Counted from the stretch's first letter, positions 45,579 through 54,739 are shown. The stretch is DNA of 64,000 nt from DASQUK01 sp963756425 (GCA_963756425.1 CAVWNW010000014.1:1-64000), one strand, 5' to 3'. Made by a program: numbers and translations. Notes: generated by a model not told the origin, from the sequence alone.

Positions 45579-46370
45579 CTAGGTCCCGCCGGTTGCAGCC
45601 TTGCGGGAGAGCAGCCGGTCGAGGTTCGCCCGCATCTCGGGTGACGTGAACGATCGGTCCTCGGCGGTCAGGGCGAAGTCGAGGGCGGCCAGCACGGCCC
45701 GCTCTAGGTGCAGGTTCAGGATGCGCTTGGTGTCCTCCGCGGCGCGTTGCGGCAGCTCCGCGATCCGCCGCGCGCACGCAAGGGCCTGCTCGAGGACCTC
45801 ATCGTCGGGGCACACGTGGTTGGCGAGGCCGATCTCGGCGGCCCGCCGCGCCGGGATCCGATCGCCGGTCAGCGCGTACTCCTTGGCGAGCTGGAGGCTG
45901 GTCAGTAGCGGCCACGTGACCGGCCCGCCGTCTGCGGCCACGAGTCCGACCAGCACGTGGGGGTCGGCGAGGTGGGCACTTTCCGCCATGTAGACGATGT
46001 CGGAGAGGGCGACGATGCTGCAGCCGAGCCCGACGGCGGGCCCGTTGACCGCGGCGACGATCGGCACCCGGCAGGAGACCATGCCGGTCACGATCCGTCG
46101 CCCGTCGTCGAGGGACTGCCGGCGCAGGTCGGGGTCCTTGGTCAGCTGGTCGAGGTAGTCGAAATCGCCGCCGGCGGAGAACGCTCTGCCCGTGCCGGTG
46201 ATCACGGCCACTCGGGCCCCCGCGTCGGCGTCGATCTGGGGGAAGACGTCGGCCAGCGCCCGGTGGAGGCCGTGGTTGGTGGCGTTGAGGTGGTCGGGCC
46301 GGTTCAGACGGACGACCCTGATGGGTCCGTCGGCATCGACCGCCAACCCCTCCGGCAGCTCGTAGGTCAT
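45579..46370 (-). CDS. Crotonase-family protein lacking both hydratase glutamates
   Basis: A 263-aa crotonase fold: SAGGDFDYLDQ and VNGPAVGLGCSIVALSDIVYMAESAHLADPHVLVGLV. The two Glu of enoyl-CoA hydratase are replaced: the first falls at Ser in GLGCSIVAL, the second at His in ADPHVLVG. It is therefore probably an isomerase, hydrolase, decarboxylase or ring-cleaving member rather than a hydratase. ATG 46370 is 30 bases after the acyl-CoA synthetase stop, so the two likely form an operon. Confidence 0.85.
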   Translation of the reverse strand: MTYELPEGLAVDADGPIRVVRLNRPDHLNATNHGLHRALADVFPQIDADAGARVAVITGTGRAFSAGGDFDYLDQLTKDPDLRRQSLDDGRRIVTGMVSCRVPIVAAVNGPAVGLGCSIVALSDIVYMAESAHLADPHVLVGLVAADGGPVTWPLLTSLQLAKEYALTGDRIPARRAAEIGLANHVCPDDEVLEQALACARRIAELPQRAAEDTKRILNLHLERAVLAALDFALTAEDRSFTSPEMRANLDRLLSRKAATGGT

Positions 46371-46400
46371 GGCCGCATCATGCCCCCGGCAGCCCGTCCG

Positions 46401-47933
46401 TCAGGCGTCCGCGCGCTCGGCGGCCAGCCGCGGCGCCCACTCGTCGCGCAGCGTCCGGCGCAGGACCTTGCCGGACGGGAGCCTCGGGACGACGTCGACC
46501 ACCACCACGTGGCGCAGGTGCTTGTACGTGGCGAGGGTGTCGGCCACGAGCCGCCGGAGCTCGCCCTCGTCGACCGGGCGGTCGGCGTCCAACTGCACGG
46601 CCGCCACGGGCACCTCGCCCGCCCGCTCGTCGGCGATCCCGAACACGGCGCAGTCGAGGACGGCCGGATGACCGTGCAGCACGGCCTCCACCTCCGCCGG
46701 CGCCACCTGGAAGCCGTTGACCTTCATCATCTCCTTCGAGCGGTCGGTGAGGTGGACCCAGCTTTCGGGCTCGAGCCAGCCGACGTCGCCCGTGCGGTAC
46801 CAGCCGTCGACGAATGCGTCGGCGGTCGCCTCGCCCGGCAGGTAGCCGGCCATGACCGACGGGCTGCGGGCCTGGAGCTCGCCGATCTCCCCCGGAGCCG
46901 CCACCCGTCCGCTGTCGAGGTCGGCGACCCGGAGCTCGACGTCCGCCGGCGGCAGGCCGGCGGAGTCGAGCCGCCATTCGGCGGGGTCGTGGACCGGGTT
47001 GGCGGCGATCACCGGCAGCTCGCTGGCGCCGTATGCCGGCAGCCACCGGACGCCCGTGCGCTCGGTGACGGTGGTGGCCACGCTCTCGGTGACGGGGGTC
47101 GCGCCCCACATGATGTAGCGCAGGGAGGAGAGGTCGTAGTCCTCGAGACGCGGGTGGTTCGCCATGGCCAGCGCGATCGGGGCGACGGCCATCTCCAGGG
47201 TCATGCGCTCGGACGCGATGACCCGCAGCTCCTCGTCGAGGTCGAACCGGCGGTGCAACCGGACCGTGGCGCCGGCCTCCGCGGCGGCCAGCAGGTTGAG
47301 CAGGCCGAGGATGTGCGAAGGGGGCGTCGCCACCTGGAACCGGTCGTCGGGGCCGAGGCCCAGCGCCGCGCACCAGTGTGACGTGGCCCGGCCGATCGAC
47401 GCGTGCGTGTGGCGAACCGCCTTGGGGAACCCGGTCGTGCCCGAGCTGAAGACGAGGATCACGTCGTCGGTGGCGCCTGCCTCGGCGCCCGGGGGCCGGC
47501 GACGGCCGTGGGCCAGCGCCGCCTCGAGGGCGGTCGGGTCGTCGAGGTCGGTCACCGCGTCGCCGCTCAGGCGGTCGGCGAGCAGCGAGGCCGCGGCGCC
47601 GTCGGCGACGGCGTGGCGCGGCCCCGCCGTCAGCTCCAAGGCATGGTCGACCTCGGCGGCCTTCCACGCCGGGCTCAGGAGCACGCCCGCGGCGCCGAGC
47701 TTGCTGATGGCGTTGACCGTGACCACGAACTCCGGACGGTTCGCCATCATCACGGCAACGCGATCGCCGCGACCGACGCCGCGGTCCACCAGGTGCCGGG
47801 CGAAGGCGTTGCCCAGCCCGTCGAGGTCGCGGAACGACCAGCGGTCGTCGCCGGCCCGGATGGCATCCCGATCGCCGTACCGGTCTGCGGCCCGCTCCAG
47901 CCCCCCATGTACGAGCGTCGCCATCGGAAACAT
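46401..47933 (-). CDS. AMP-forming acyl-CoA synthetase
   Basis: A 507-510-aa ligase. P-loop FSSGTTGFPKAVRH, YGASELPV, WYRTGDVGWLEPES, and catalytic Lys in RLPSGKVLRR. The start is ATG 47933 (MFPMATLV) or ATG 47924 (MATLVHGG). The shared operator motif covers 47927-47940, so it overlaps the start codon. That would put the repressor site at or after the transcription start. The gene precedes a diverged crotonase gene. Confidence 0.9.
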   Translation of the reverse strand: MFPMATLVHGGLERAADRYGDRDAIRAGDDRWSFRDLDGLGNAFARHLVDRGVGRGDRVAVMMANRPEFVVTVNAISKLGAAGVLLSPAWKAAEVDHALELTAGPRHAVADGAAASLLADRLSGDAVTDLDDPTALEAALAHGRRRPPGAEAGATDDVILVFSSGTTGFPKAVRHTHASIGRATSHWCAALGLGPDDRFQVATPPSHILGLLNLLAAAEAGATVRLHRRFDLDEELRVIASERMTLEMAVAPIALAMANHPRLEDYDLSSLRYIMWGATPVTESVATTVTERTGVRWLPAYGASELPVIAANPVHDPAEWRLDSAGLPPADVELRVADLDSGRVAAPGEIGELQARSPSVMAGYLPGEATADAFVDGWYRTGDVGWLEPESWVHLTDRSKEMMKVNGFQVAPAEVEAVLHGHPAVLDCAVFGIADERAGEVPVAAVQLDADRPVDEGELRRLVADTLATYKHLRHVVVVDVVPRLPSGKVLRRTLRDEWAPRLAAERADA

Positions 47934-47951
47934 TGTTCTCGGATTCCGAGA
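47927..47951. promoter_or_regulatory. Operator-like palindrome, copy 8, with adjoining palindrome
   Basis: GAAACATTGTTCTC (47927-47940) on the synthetase start codon. It runs into a second, perfect 15-base palindrome TCTCGGATTCCGAGA (47937-47951). Confidence 0.6.
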
Positions 47952-47974
47952 TCGACGTCAACACAGGTCAAATG

Positions 47975-47980
47975 TAGGGT
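47975..47980 (+). promoter_or_regulatory. -10 box (leaderless)
   Basis: TAGGGT, six bases before GTG 47987. Confidence 0.4.
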
Positions 47981-47986
47981 TCGCAG

Positions 47987-48184
47987 GTGAACGTCGTCGC
48001 CGTGGTCGGGAACCCGAAGCCCGCGTCCAGGACGCGTGGGGCCGCCGAGCTGGTGGCCGAGCGCCTCACCGGTGCACCGCCCCACGTACAAGGCGACCTG
48101 CTCGAGTCCTCCTGGGACGCGAGCCCGGAGCTCGACGGCTGGATCGAGCGCGCCCGGGACGTACTGCGGCCGCCAGGCGGCTGA
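47987..48184 (+). pseudogene. Truncated NAD(P)H-dependent FMN reductase-like fragment
   Basis: A 65-aa frame that begins VNVVAVVGNPKPASRTRGAAE, the flavin-phosphate loop of the flavodoxin-like FMN reductase family. Full members are about 180 aa, but a stop follows at residue 66 after WIERARDVLRPPGG, before the rest of the fold. It has its own -10 box at 47975 and ends 8 bases from the convergent P450 gene. It is likely a remnant of a reductase that once served the flavin monooxygenases of this region. Confidence 0.55.
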
Positions 48185-48192
48185 CGGGCCGG

Positions 48193-49470
48193 TCAGCCCG
48201 CCGGCGTGAGGTCGAGGTGCAGGCTGCGGAGCCCACGCAGAATGTACGTCGGCGCGTACTCGTAGCGGCGCGCTCCAGCCGGCCCGTGCGCCGCCTCGGA
48301 GATCGTGATGCCCGCGGTGCGCTCGAGCAAGCGCGCGATCGCGACCCGGGCCTCGGCCCGGGCGAGGGGTCCCCCGGGGCACGCGTGGATGCCGCGCCCG
48401 AACGCCAGGTGCTCGCGTGCGTTCGCGCGATCGAGGTCGAAAACGTTCGGTTCGGTGAACCGCCGGGGGTCGTGGTTGGCGGCGCCGTTGACCACCATGA
48501 CCGTCGTCCCGGCCGGGATGTCGACGCCGCCCACACGCACCGGCCGGCGGGCGAGCCGGAAGTCCCCTTTGACCGGGCTCTCGATCCGCAGGCACTCCTC
48601 GACGAAGTCGGGGATGCGGCCGGGGTCGTCCCGGAGCCGGCGCTGCAGGTCCGGGCGCTCGGCGATGACCTGGAACGCGGCCGCTAGGAGCCGGACCGTG
48701 GTCTCCTGCCCGGCCGAGAACAGGTTGGCCGCGACGCGCACCACGTCGATCACCTCCGGCGTCGACCCGTCGGGGAACGTGGCGAGCGCGAGGCCGGTGA
48801 GGACGTCATCGCGGGGCTGGCGGCGTCGGTCCTCGACGTACACCGCGAACCGGTCGTACAGGAACTCCAGCGGGGTGTGGCCGAGCGGGCGCTTGGCGCT
48901 GCCGAGGGCCCGGTTGCGGTCGTGGTCGCCCTGGAGCTCCTGGCGGAACGTCTCGTGGTCCGCCTGGGGCACGCCGAGGAGGTCGGCGATCACGTAAAGG
49001 GTGAACGGGCCGGCGAAGTCGCCGACGAGCTCGCACTCACCGCGCGCGACCAGCTCGTCGATCTGCCCGTCGGCGCGACGCCACATGAAGTCCTCGTTCT
49101 CCCGGAGTCGCTTCGGCGTGAGCAGCCGCATCAGCAGGCCCCGGTGGGCCTTGTGCTGGGGCGGATCCATGGTCGGGAGCTGGTCGCTGAACGGCAGCTG
49201 GTCGCGGTACTTCTCGATGACCTCGCTCACGTCGTCGCCCTCGAGCGGGACCGGCAGGCCGGGGAACGGACCCGTCACCGAGTTGCACGAGGAGAACGTC
49301 TCCGGATCGGCGAAGATCGCGACCGCCTCGTCGTAACCCGTCACCATCATCACGCCGTGGTGTGGCTCAGCGTGGACGGGGCACTGGCGGCGGAGATGGT
49401 CGAAGTAGGGATACGGATCGGCGATGAGCTCGTCGCCACGGAAGAAGTCGACGCGGTCGAAGTCGGTCAT
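48193..49470 (-). CDS. Cytochrome P450
   Basis: A 425-aa soluble bacterial P450. Oxygen-binding helix AGQETT near residue 248, ExxR in EECLRIES, and the heme loop FGRGIHACPGG (about 357-367) with the Cys ligand. It needs a ferredoxin and reductase not seen beside it. ATG 49470 overlaps the stop of the acyl-CoA synthetase gene (ATGA). It is the last gene of a leftward operon with an amidohydrolase and a ligase. Confidence 0.93.
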   Translation of the reverse strand: MTDFDRVDFFRGDELIADPYPYFDHLRRQCPVHAEPHHGVMMVTGYDEAVAIFADPETFSSCNSVTGPFPGLPVPLEGDDVSEVIEKYRDQLPFSDQLPTMDPPQHKAHRGLLMRLLTPKRLRENEDFMWRRADGQIDELVARGECELVGDFAGPFTLYVIADLLGVPQADHETFRQELQGDHDRNRALGSAKRPLGHTPLEFLYDRFAVYVEDRRRQPRDDVLTGLALATFPDGSTPEVIDVVRVAANLFSAGQETTVRLLAAAFQVIAERPDLQRRLRDDPGRIPDFVEECLRIESPVKGDFRLARRPVRVGGVDIPAGTTVMVVNGAANHDPRRFTEPNVFDLDRANAREHLAFGRGIHACPGGPLARAEARVAIARLLERTAGITISEAAHGPAGARRYEYAPTYILRGLRSLHLDLTPAG

Positions 49471-51065
49471 CGCGCCGCCTCACGTTGCACCGCCCGCTCG
49501 CGGAGCGCGTCCTTCATCACCTTGCCGGTGGCGTTGAGGGGCAGCTCGCCGACGATCTCCACCACGCGGGGGACCTTGTAATTCGCCATCTGGTCGCGGC
49601 TCCAACCGACGATGTCGGGGCCCGTCGTCGTCGCGCCCGGCCGGGGGACGACGAACGCCATCCCGACCTCGCCGAGCCGCGCGTCGGGGACGCCGATCAC
49701 CGCCGCCTGCTGGATGTCGGGGTGGCGCAGGAGCATGTTCTCGATCTCGGCGGGGTAGGCGTTGAAGCCGCCGACGATGAACATGTCCTTCGCGCGGCCC
49801 ACGATGCGCAGGCAGCCGCGGTCGTCGAGGACGCCCAGGTCGCCGGTCCGGAGCCACCCGTCGGGGCTGAGGGCCTCCGCGGTCGCCCGGGGATCGTCGA
49901 GGTAGTGGGCCATGATGCTGCCGCCGCGCAGGACGACCTCGCCCGGCTCGCCGGCGGGCACGTCGTGGCCCTTGTCGTCGGCGATGCGCAGCTCGAAGCC
50001 GGGGCGCGGCCGCCCGACTGTGGTGGCGATCGTCTCGACGTCGTCGCTCGGAGACGTGGCGGTTGCGGTGCCGGCCTCGGTGAGCCCGTAGCCGGTGATG
50101 ATCGTCGAGAACGGCAGCTCGTCGTCGATCCGGCGGACGAGCTCGACGGGGATGTCGGCCGCGCCCGTCACGGCGACGCGCAGGCTCGACAGGTCGTGGC
50201 GGTCGCGGGCGGGGTGGTCGAGGATCGACTGGTACAGCGTCGGGGGCCCCGGCAGCACGGTGACGGCCTCCTCCGCGACGCGGGCGAGGAGGCGGTCGAC
50301 GTCGAACACCGGCTCGGGCAGCATCGTTGCGCCCGCCGCCACCGAGGCCAGGATCCCGGCCTTCAAGCCGAACATGTGGAAGTACGGGTTCACCATCAGG
50401 TAGCGGTCGGCCGTACCGAGGCCGGTCATCGCGGCCCAGTCGGTCGCCACCCGCAGCGTCCGGCCGTGGGTCTGCACGACCCCCTTGGGCAGCCCGGTCG
50501 TCCCGGAGGTGAACAGGATGTCGGCGGGGTCGTCGGCGCCGAGCGCGGCGAGCCGCCGGTCGACCTCGGCCAGCGCCTCGTCCGTGCTCCTGGCCATGAA
50601 CCCGTCCCAGGGCTCCGTGCCGGGCCCGGCGGGGCCACGCATCACAACGACCGTCTGCAGGTCGGCCAGGTCTGCGCGCCCGGCGTCGAGCATCGCCACG
50701 TAGTCGGTCCCCAGGAAGTCCGTGACCGTGACCAGCACCCGGGCGCGGCTCCGGGACAGGATGTCGGTCGCCTCGGGGCCCTTGAACCGCGTGTTCACCG
50801 GGACCAGGACCGCACCGGCCTGGAACAGGCCGAGCGCCGCCACGACCCACCCGGCGCTGTTGGGAGCCCAGATCGCGACCCGGTCGCCCGCCTCGATTCC
50901 CGAGGCCACGAGCGCAGCGCCGAATGCCCGGGCCTCTGCCGCCAGCTCCACGTAGGTGAGGCGGGTGTCGCCATCGACGATCGCCGGCCGGTCGCCGAAC
51001 CGATCGGCGGCGGCCGCAGCCATCGCCGGGATGCTGTTCCACGCGCCGTCGCCGCCGGCGGTCAT
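49467..51065 (-). CDS. AMP-forming acyl-CoA synthetase
   Basis: A 532-aa ligase. P-loop FTSGTTGLPKGVVQ, GYGLTEAG, WLRTGDLGVLDDRG and Lys in LNATGKVMKD. ATG 51065 overlaps the amidohydrolase stop (ATGA) and its own stop overlaps the P450 start, so the three proteins are made together. Activation of a product of the amidohydrolase-type enzyme, or of the P450, is suggested. Confidence 0.92.
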   Translation of the reverse strand: MTAGGDGAWNSIPAMAAAAADRFGDRPAIVDGDTRLTYVELAAEARAFGAALVASGIEAGDRVAIWAPNSAGWVVAALGLFQAGAVLVPVNTRFKGPEATDILSRSRARVLVTVTDFLGTDYVAMLDAGRADLADLQTVVVMRGPAGPGTEPWDGFMARSTDEALAEVDRRLAALGADDPADILFTSGTTGLPKGVVQTHGRTLRVATDWAAMTGLGTADRYLMVNPYFHMFGLKAGILASVAAGATMLPEPVFDVDRLLARVAEEAVTVLPGPPTLYQSILDHPARDRHDLSSLRVAVTGAADIPVELVRRIDDELPFSTIITGYGLTEAGTATATSPSDDVETIATTVGRPRPGFELRIADDKGHDVPAGEPGEVVLRGGSIMAHYLDDPRATAEALSPDGWLRTGDLGVLDDRGCLRIVGRAKDMFIVGGFNAYPAEIENMLLRHPDIQQAAVIGVPDARLGEVGMAFVVPRPGATTTGPDIVGWSRDQMANYKVPRVVEIVGELPLNATGKVMKDALRERAVQREAAR

Positions 51066-52261
51066 CGCACGACGGCCGCGTCGTCGACGTCCATGAGCCG
51101 GGCGAGGTTGCCGCCCATGATCTTGCGGACGGTCTCGTCGGCGACGCCGGCCAGCTGGTCGACGTATGTCGCGGGCTCGGCGAGGCCCTCCGGGTGGGGG
51201 TAATCCGACCCGAACAGCACCCGCTCGTCGCCGATGAGACCGGCGAGTGCGCCCAGGTCCTCCTCCCAGAAGGGGCTGATGTGGATGCTGCGCCTGAAGA
51301 CCTCGATCGGGTCCTCGAGGAAGTCCTGCGGCATCTTCTTGTAGACATCGGCGAGGTTGCGCAGGAGCGGCTCGACCCAGCTGCTGCCGTTCTCGATGAC
51401 GGCGACCTTCAACCGCGGGAAGCGGGAAAGGGCCCCGTGGCAGATCAGGGCCGACACGGCGTCCTCGACCGGCCGCCACTGGGCGAGCATCCGGAACGCC
51501 TGCGGCTGGAACGGCAGCATCTCGCTGTCGCTGCCCATCCACTCGTTGGTGTAGCGCTCGTAGCCGCTGTCCGAGGAGTGCAGCGCGACGAGGACGTCGG
51601 CCTCGACCGCCTTGCGCCAGAAGGGATCGAACTCCGGCAGCCCGAACGATCGCGGCCCGCGGTAGCCGGGGACCGGGGCGGGCCGGATGAGCACGGCGCG
51701 GGCGCCGCGCTCCACCACCCACTCCAGCTCTTCGATTGCGCGCTCGACGATCGGCAGCGTGATGACCGGCACCGCGAAGATGCGGTCCTCGTAGTTGAAC
51801 GTCCAGGTCTCGTGCATCCACTGGTTCAGGGCGTGGATCGCGGCGTGGGTGAGCTCGACGTCGTCTCGCAGCCGCTCCTCGATGAGGCTGGCGAGCGTGG
51901 GGAACATCAGCGCGCGGTCGATGCCCTGCTCGTCCATGAGTGCGACGCGCGGGGCGGGCTCGCGGAAGGCCGGGATCGACCGCATCGGTTCCCCGAAGAT
52001 CTCCCGCCGGCTCTTGCCCTCGGGGTTGCCGTGGCGGAAGTAGTCCTCCTGCGCGCCGGGCCGCGCCACGACCTCGAAGGTGGGGTTCGGGATGTACTCG
52101 CTGATGCGGCCGCGCACGACGATCTTGGTGCGGCCGCGCACGTCCACGTAGTCGATCGCGCCCCGATAGCGCTCGGGCAGGAACTTCGTCAGCGCGTCCT
52201 GCGTCTCGTAGAGGTGGTTGTCGGCGTCGAACACCGGGATGTCGAGCACGGGTCCGGGCAT
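51062..52261 (-). CDS. Amidohydrolase-2 family protein
   Basis: A 399-aa TIM barrel of the PF04909 type (decarboxylase / lactonase-like). Evidence: FDADNHLYETQDAL (DxDxH-like start), HSSDSGYERY, ALICHGALSRFPRLKVAVIENGSSWVEP and LFGSDYPHPEG. Many actinobacterial copies sit beside P450 and CoA-ligase genes, as here. ATG 52261 has AGGAGG 7 bases upstream. It is first in the leftward operon. The first-strand HxH reads DNH. Confidence 0.9.
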   Translation of the reverse strand: MPGPVLDIPVFDADNHLYETQDALTKFLPERYRGAIDYVDVRGRTKIVVRGRISEYIPNPTFEVVARPGAQEDYFRHGNPEGKSRREIFGEPMRSIPAFREPAPRVALMDEQGIDRALMFPTLASLIEERLRDDVELTHAAIHALNQWMHETWTFNYEDRIFAVPVITLPIVERAIEELEWVVERGARAVLIRPAPVPGYRGPRSFGLPEFDPFWRKAVEADVLVALHSSDSGYERYTNEWMGSDSEMLPFQPQAFRMLAQWRPVEDAVSALICHGALSRFPRLKVAVIENGSSWVEPLLRNLADVYKKMPQDFLEDPIEVFRRSIHISPFWEEDLGALAGLIGDERVLFGSDYPHPEGLAEPATYVDQLAGVADETVRKIMGGNLARLMDVDDAAVVR

Positions 52262-52368
52262 CGGGCTTCCTCCTGCTACGGCGAGTGTCTCTGAGGGTCG
52301 ATTTCGCGGATCACCATGGGCATCAAGCGTGGGCATCTAGGTTGTCTCACAGCCGGCGGAATCGACCC

Positions 52369-53325
52369 TCACTGGAGCGACGCGGCCAGCGACACGAGAA
52401 GGGCGCGGGTGCGGTGCAGGGACGCGATCAGCTCGTCGCGGTTCTCCCCGATGGGGACGACCCGGACGGAGACGTCGGTGGCACCCGCGTCCGCGAACGC
52501 CCGGAGGCGCTTCTCGACGGCGGACTCGCCGCCCGCGGCGAGGATGTCGCCGACGTTGCGGGCGTCGCCATGGTCGAGCAGCCGCTGGTAGTTCGGCGAG
52601 ACCTCGGCCTCGGCCAGGATGCGATTGGTCCGGGCGACGGCGGCATCGACCTCCTGGTCGCGGCAGAGGCACACCGGCAGGCCGGCGACGATGCGGGGTG
52701 CCGGACGACCGGCGGCCCCGGCGGCACGCGTGATGTGCGGGACGACGTGGGAGCTGATGGCCCGTTCGTCGGCCATCCACAGGATCGTCCCGGCGGTGCG
52801 CTCACCGGCCAGACGGAGCATCGCCGGACCGAGCGCCGCCAGCAGCACCGGCGTGGGCGTGACGTCCGTGATGTCCAGGGGGTTGTGCACCCGGAACAGC
52901 TGGTTGTCCACGTCCACGGGGCCGGGACCGGCGAGCGCGCGGTCGAGCACGTCGAGGTACGCGCGCATGGTCGGCGCCGGGTGCCCGTAGTCCAGTCCGA
53001 GCATCTCGTCGATGATCCAGTGATGAGAGACGCCGAGGCCGAGCGAGAGGCGGCCCTCACACACCGCCTGGACCGACAGCGCCTGCTGCGCCAGGGCGAT
53101 CGGATGCCTCGGCTGGACCGGGACGACCGCTGTGCCGACTTCGATGCGCGTGGTCTCGGCCCCGACGATCGCGGCGGCCGTCAGCGCGTCGAAGTCGTCG
53201 GGGATCTGCGGGATCCAAATGGACGCCAAGCCGGACTCATCAGACCAACGCGCATCGGCGCGCAGTCGATCGACCTTGGTCCGGTAGCGGCCCCGCTCCG
53301 GGCCGACCATCACCCCGATGCGCAT
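52369..53325 (-). CDS. LLM-class (F420-type) oxidoreductase
   Basis: A 318-aa luciferase-like barrel: MRIGVMVGPERG, SIWIPQIPDDFDALTAAAIVGAETTRIEVGTAVVPVQPRHPIALAQQALSVQ (read in segments), and GRLSLGLGVSHHWIIDEMLG. The short length and this pattern fit F420-dependent rather than FMN-dependent members. ATG 53325 has GGAGGGG upstream. A copy of the shared operator lies about 40 bases before it, and it diverges from a P450 gene. Confidence 0.9.
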   Translation of the reverse strand: MRIGVMVGPERGRYRTKVDRLRADARWSDESGLASIWIPQIPDDFDALTAAAIVGAETTRIEVGTAVVPVQPRHPIALAQQALSVQAVCEGRLSLGLGVSHHWIIDEMLGLDYGHPAPTMRAYLDVLDRALAGPGPVDVDNQLFRVHNPLDITDVTPTPVLLAALGPAMLRLAGERTAGTILWMADERAISSHVVPHITRAAGAAGRPAPRIVAGLPVCLCRDQEVDAAVARTNRILAEAEVSPNYQRLLDHGDARNVGDILAAGGESAVEKRLRAFADAGATDVSVRVVPIGENRDELIASLHRTRALLVSLAASLQ

Positions 53326-53363
53326 CCCGCACCCCTCCTCCGTCAGCGGCACGAGCACGTCCC

Positions 53364-53376
53364 GAGAACGAGCTTC
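53364..53376. promoter_or_regulatory. Operator-like palindrome, copy 9
   Basis: GAGAACGAGCTTC between the divergent LLM and P450 genes. The bases TTCTACCAACA follow, as at copy 2; a TAACGTTA palindrome lies at 53388-53395 and a minus-strand TACAGT box beside it. Confidence 0.45.
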
Positions 53377-53510
53377 TACCAACACTGTAACGTTAGTCTC
53401 GTCAGCCGCGAGGAAGACGCCCGCTACCGAGGGAACAGCGGTGGCGAATGGGCGGTCATCATGGTGACGAACTGCGGACCAGACTCGTGTGCCAGGAGAG
53501 GGAGGCTTCG

Positions 53511-54713
53511 ATGACCGCCACCGAGTCAGACGTCTACTACGACCCGTTCGACTTCGAGATCGATACCGACCCATACCCGATCTGGAAGCGCCTGCGCGAC
53601 GAGCGTCCGCTCTACTACAACGAGCGGTACGGCTTCTATGCCGTCAGCCGGTTCGAGGACGTCGAGCGGGCCCTGGTCGACTGGAGGACGTACAGCTCCG
53701 CCAGGGGTACCGTCCTCGAGCTGATCAAGAGCGGGGTGGAGATCCCGCGGGGGTCGATCATCTTCGAGGATCCCCCCGACCACGATCTCTACCGGGGCCT
53801 GCTGTCGCGGGTGTTCACGCCCCGGAAGATGGCTGCGATCGAGCCGAAGATACGGGAGTTCTGCGCCCGCAGCCTCGATCCGCTGGTGGGCACCGGCGGG
53901 TTCGACTTCATCCGCGACCTCGGGGCGCAGATGCCCATGCGCACGATCGGCATGCTCCTCGGCATCCCGGAACAGGACCAGGAGGCGCTCCGTGATCGCA
54001 TCGACGAGGGTCTGCGGCTCGACGAGGGCACGATGCCGGACGTGGACCTCGAGGCCCGCGGGTACAACCAGAGCGAAGCCTTCGCGCAGTACATCGACTG
54101 GCGCGTGGAGCACCCCTCCGACGACCTGATGACCGAGCTGCTCCAGGCCGAGTTCGAGGACGCGGAGGGCACGAGCCGCCGGCTGACCCGGGACGAGCTG
54201 CTGGGCTACATCAACCTGCTGGCGGGGGCCGGCAACGAGACGACCACGCGGCTGATCGGCTGGACCGGCAAGGTGCTGGCCGAGCATCCCGACCAGCGCC
54301 GGCAGCTGGTCGAGGATCGCAGCCTGGTGCCCAATGCCATCGAGGAGCTGCTCCGCTTCGAGCCGCCGTCACCCGTCCAGGCGCGCTACGTCACCGACGA
54401 CGTCGAACACCATGGGCAGCCGGTCCCGGAGGGCAGCGCCATCCTCCTGCTGAACGCGTCGGGGAACCGCGACGAGCGCAAGTTCTCCGACCCCGACCGG
54501 TTCGACATCCACCGCACGATCGACCACCACCTGGCCTTCGGCTACGGGACCCACTTCTGCCTCGGTGCCGCGCTGGCCAGGCTCGAGGGCCGGGTCGCGC
54601 TCGACGAGGTCCTGACCCGCTTCCCGACCTGGGAGGTCGACTGGGACAACGCCGTCCAGGCCCGGACATCGACGGTCCGGGGGTGGGAGAGGCTCCCGGT
54701 CGTAACACCCTGA
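53511..54713 (+). CDS. Cytochrome P450
   Basis: A 400-aa P450 distinct from the one at 48193. Oxygen-binding helix LAGAGNETTT near 243, ExxR in EELLRFEP and heme loop FGYGTHFCLGAALA (about 342-355). ATG 53511 has GAGAGGGAGG 5-6 bases upstream. It is followed by a strong hairpin, so it is likely a single-gene unit. The substrate is not recognisable. Confidence 0.93.
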   Translation: MTATESDVYYDPFDFEIDTDPYPIWKRLRDERPLYYNERYGFYAVSRFEDVERALVDWRTYSSARGTVLELIKSGVEIPRGSIIFEDPPDHDLYRGLLSRVFTPRKMAAIEPKIREFCARSLDPLVGTGGFDFIRDLGAQMPMRTIGMLLGIPEQDQEALRDRIDEGLRLDEGTMPDVDLEARGYNQSEAFAQYIDWRVEHPSDDLMTELLQAEFEDAEGTSRRLTRDELLGYINLLAGAGNETTTRLIGWTGKVLAEHPDQRRQLVEDRSLVPNAIEELLRFEPPSPVQARYVTDDVEHHGQPVPEGSAILLLNASGNRDERKFSDPDRFDIHRTIDHHLAFGYGTHFCLGAALARLEGRVALDEVLTRFPTWEVDWDNAVQARTSTVRGWERLPVVTP

Positions 54714-54719
54714 CCCCGA

Positions 54720-54739
54720 GGGTGGGGCTACCCCCACCC
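54720..54739 (+). terminator. Intrinsic-type hairpin after P450 gene
   Basis: Perfect 8-bp stem GGGTGGGG/CCCCACCC with loop CTAC, seven bases after the stop. There is no T-run, as is common for high-GC actinobacteria. Confidence 0.6.

Noticed and set aside
46378..47964. Second long minus-strand frame over the acyl-CoA synthetase
   Set aside because: It is a shifted frame of the synthetase, Arg/Gly/Pro-rich and without motifs.
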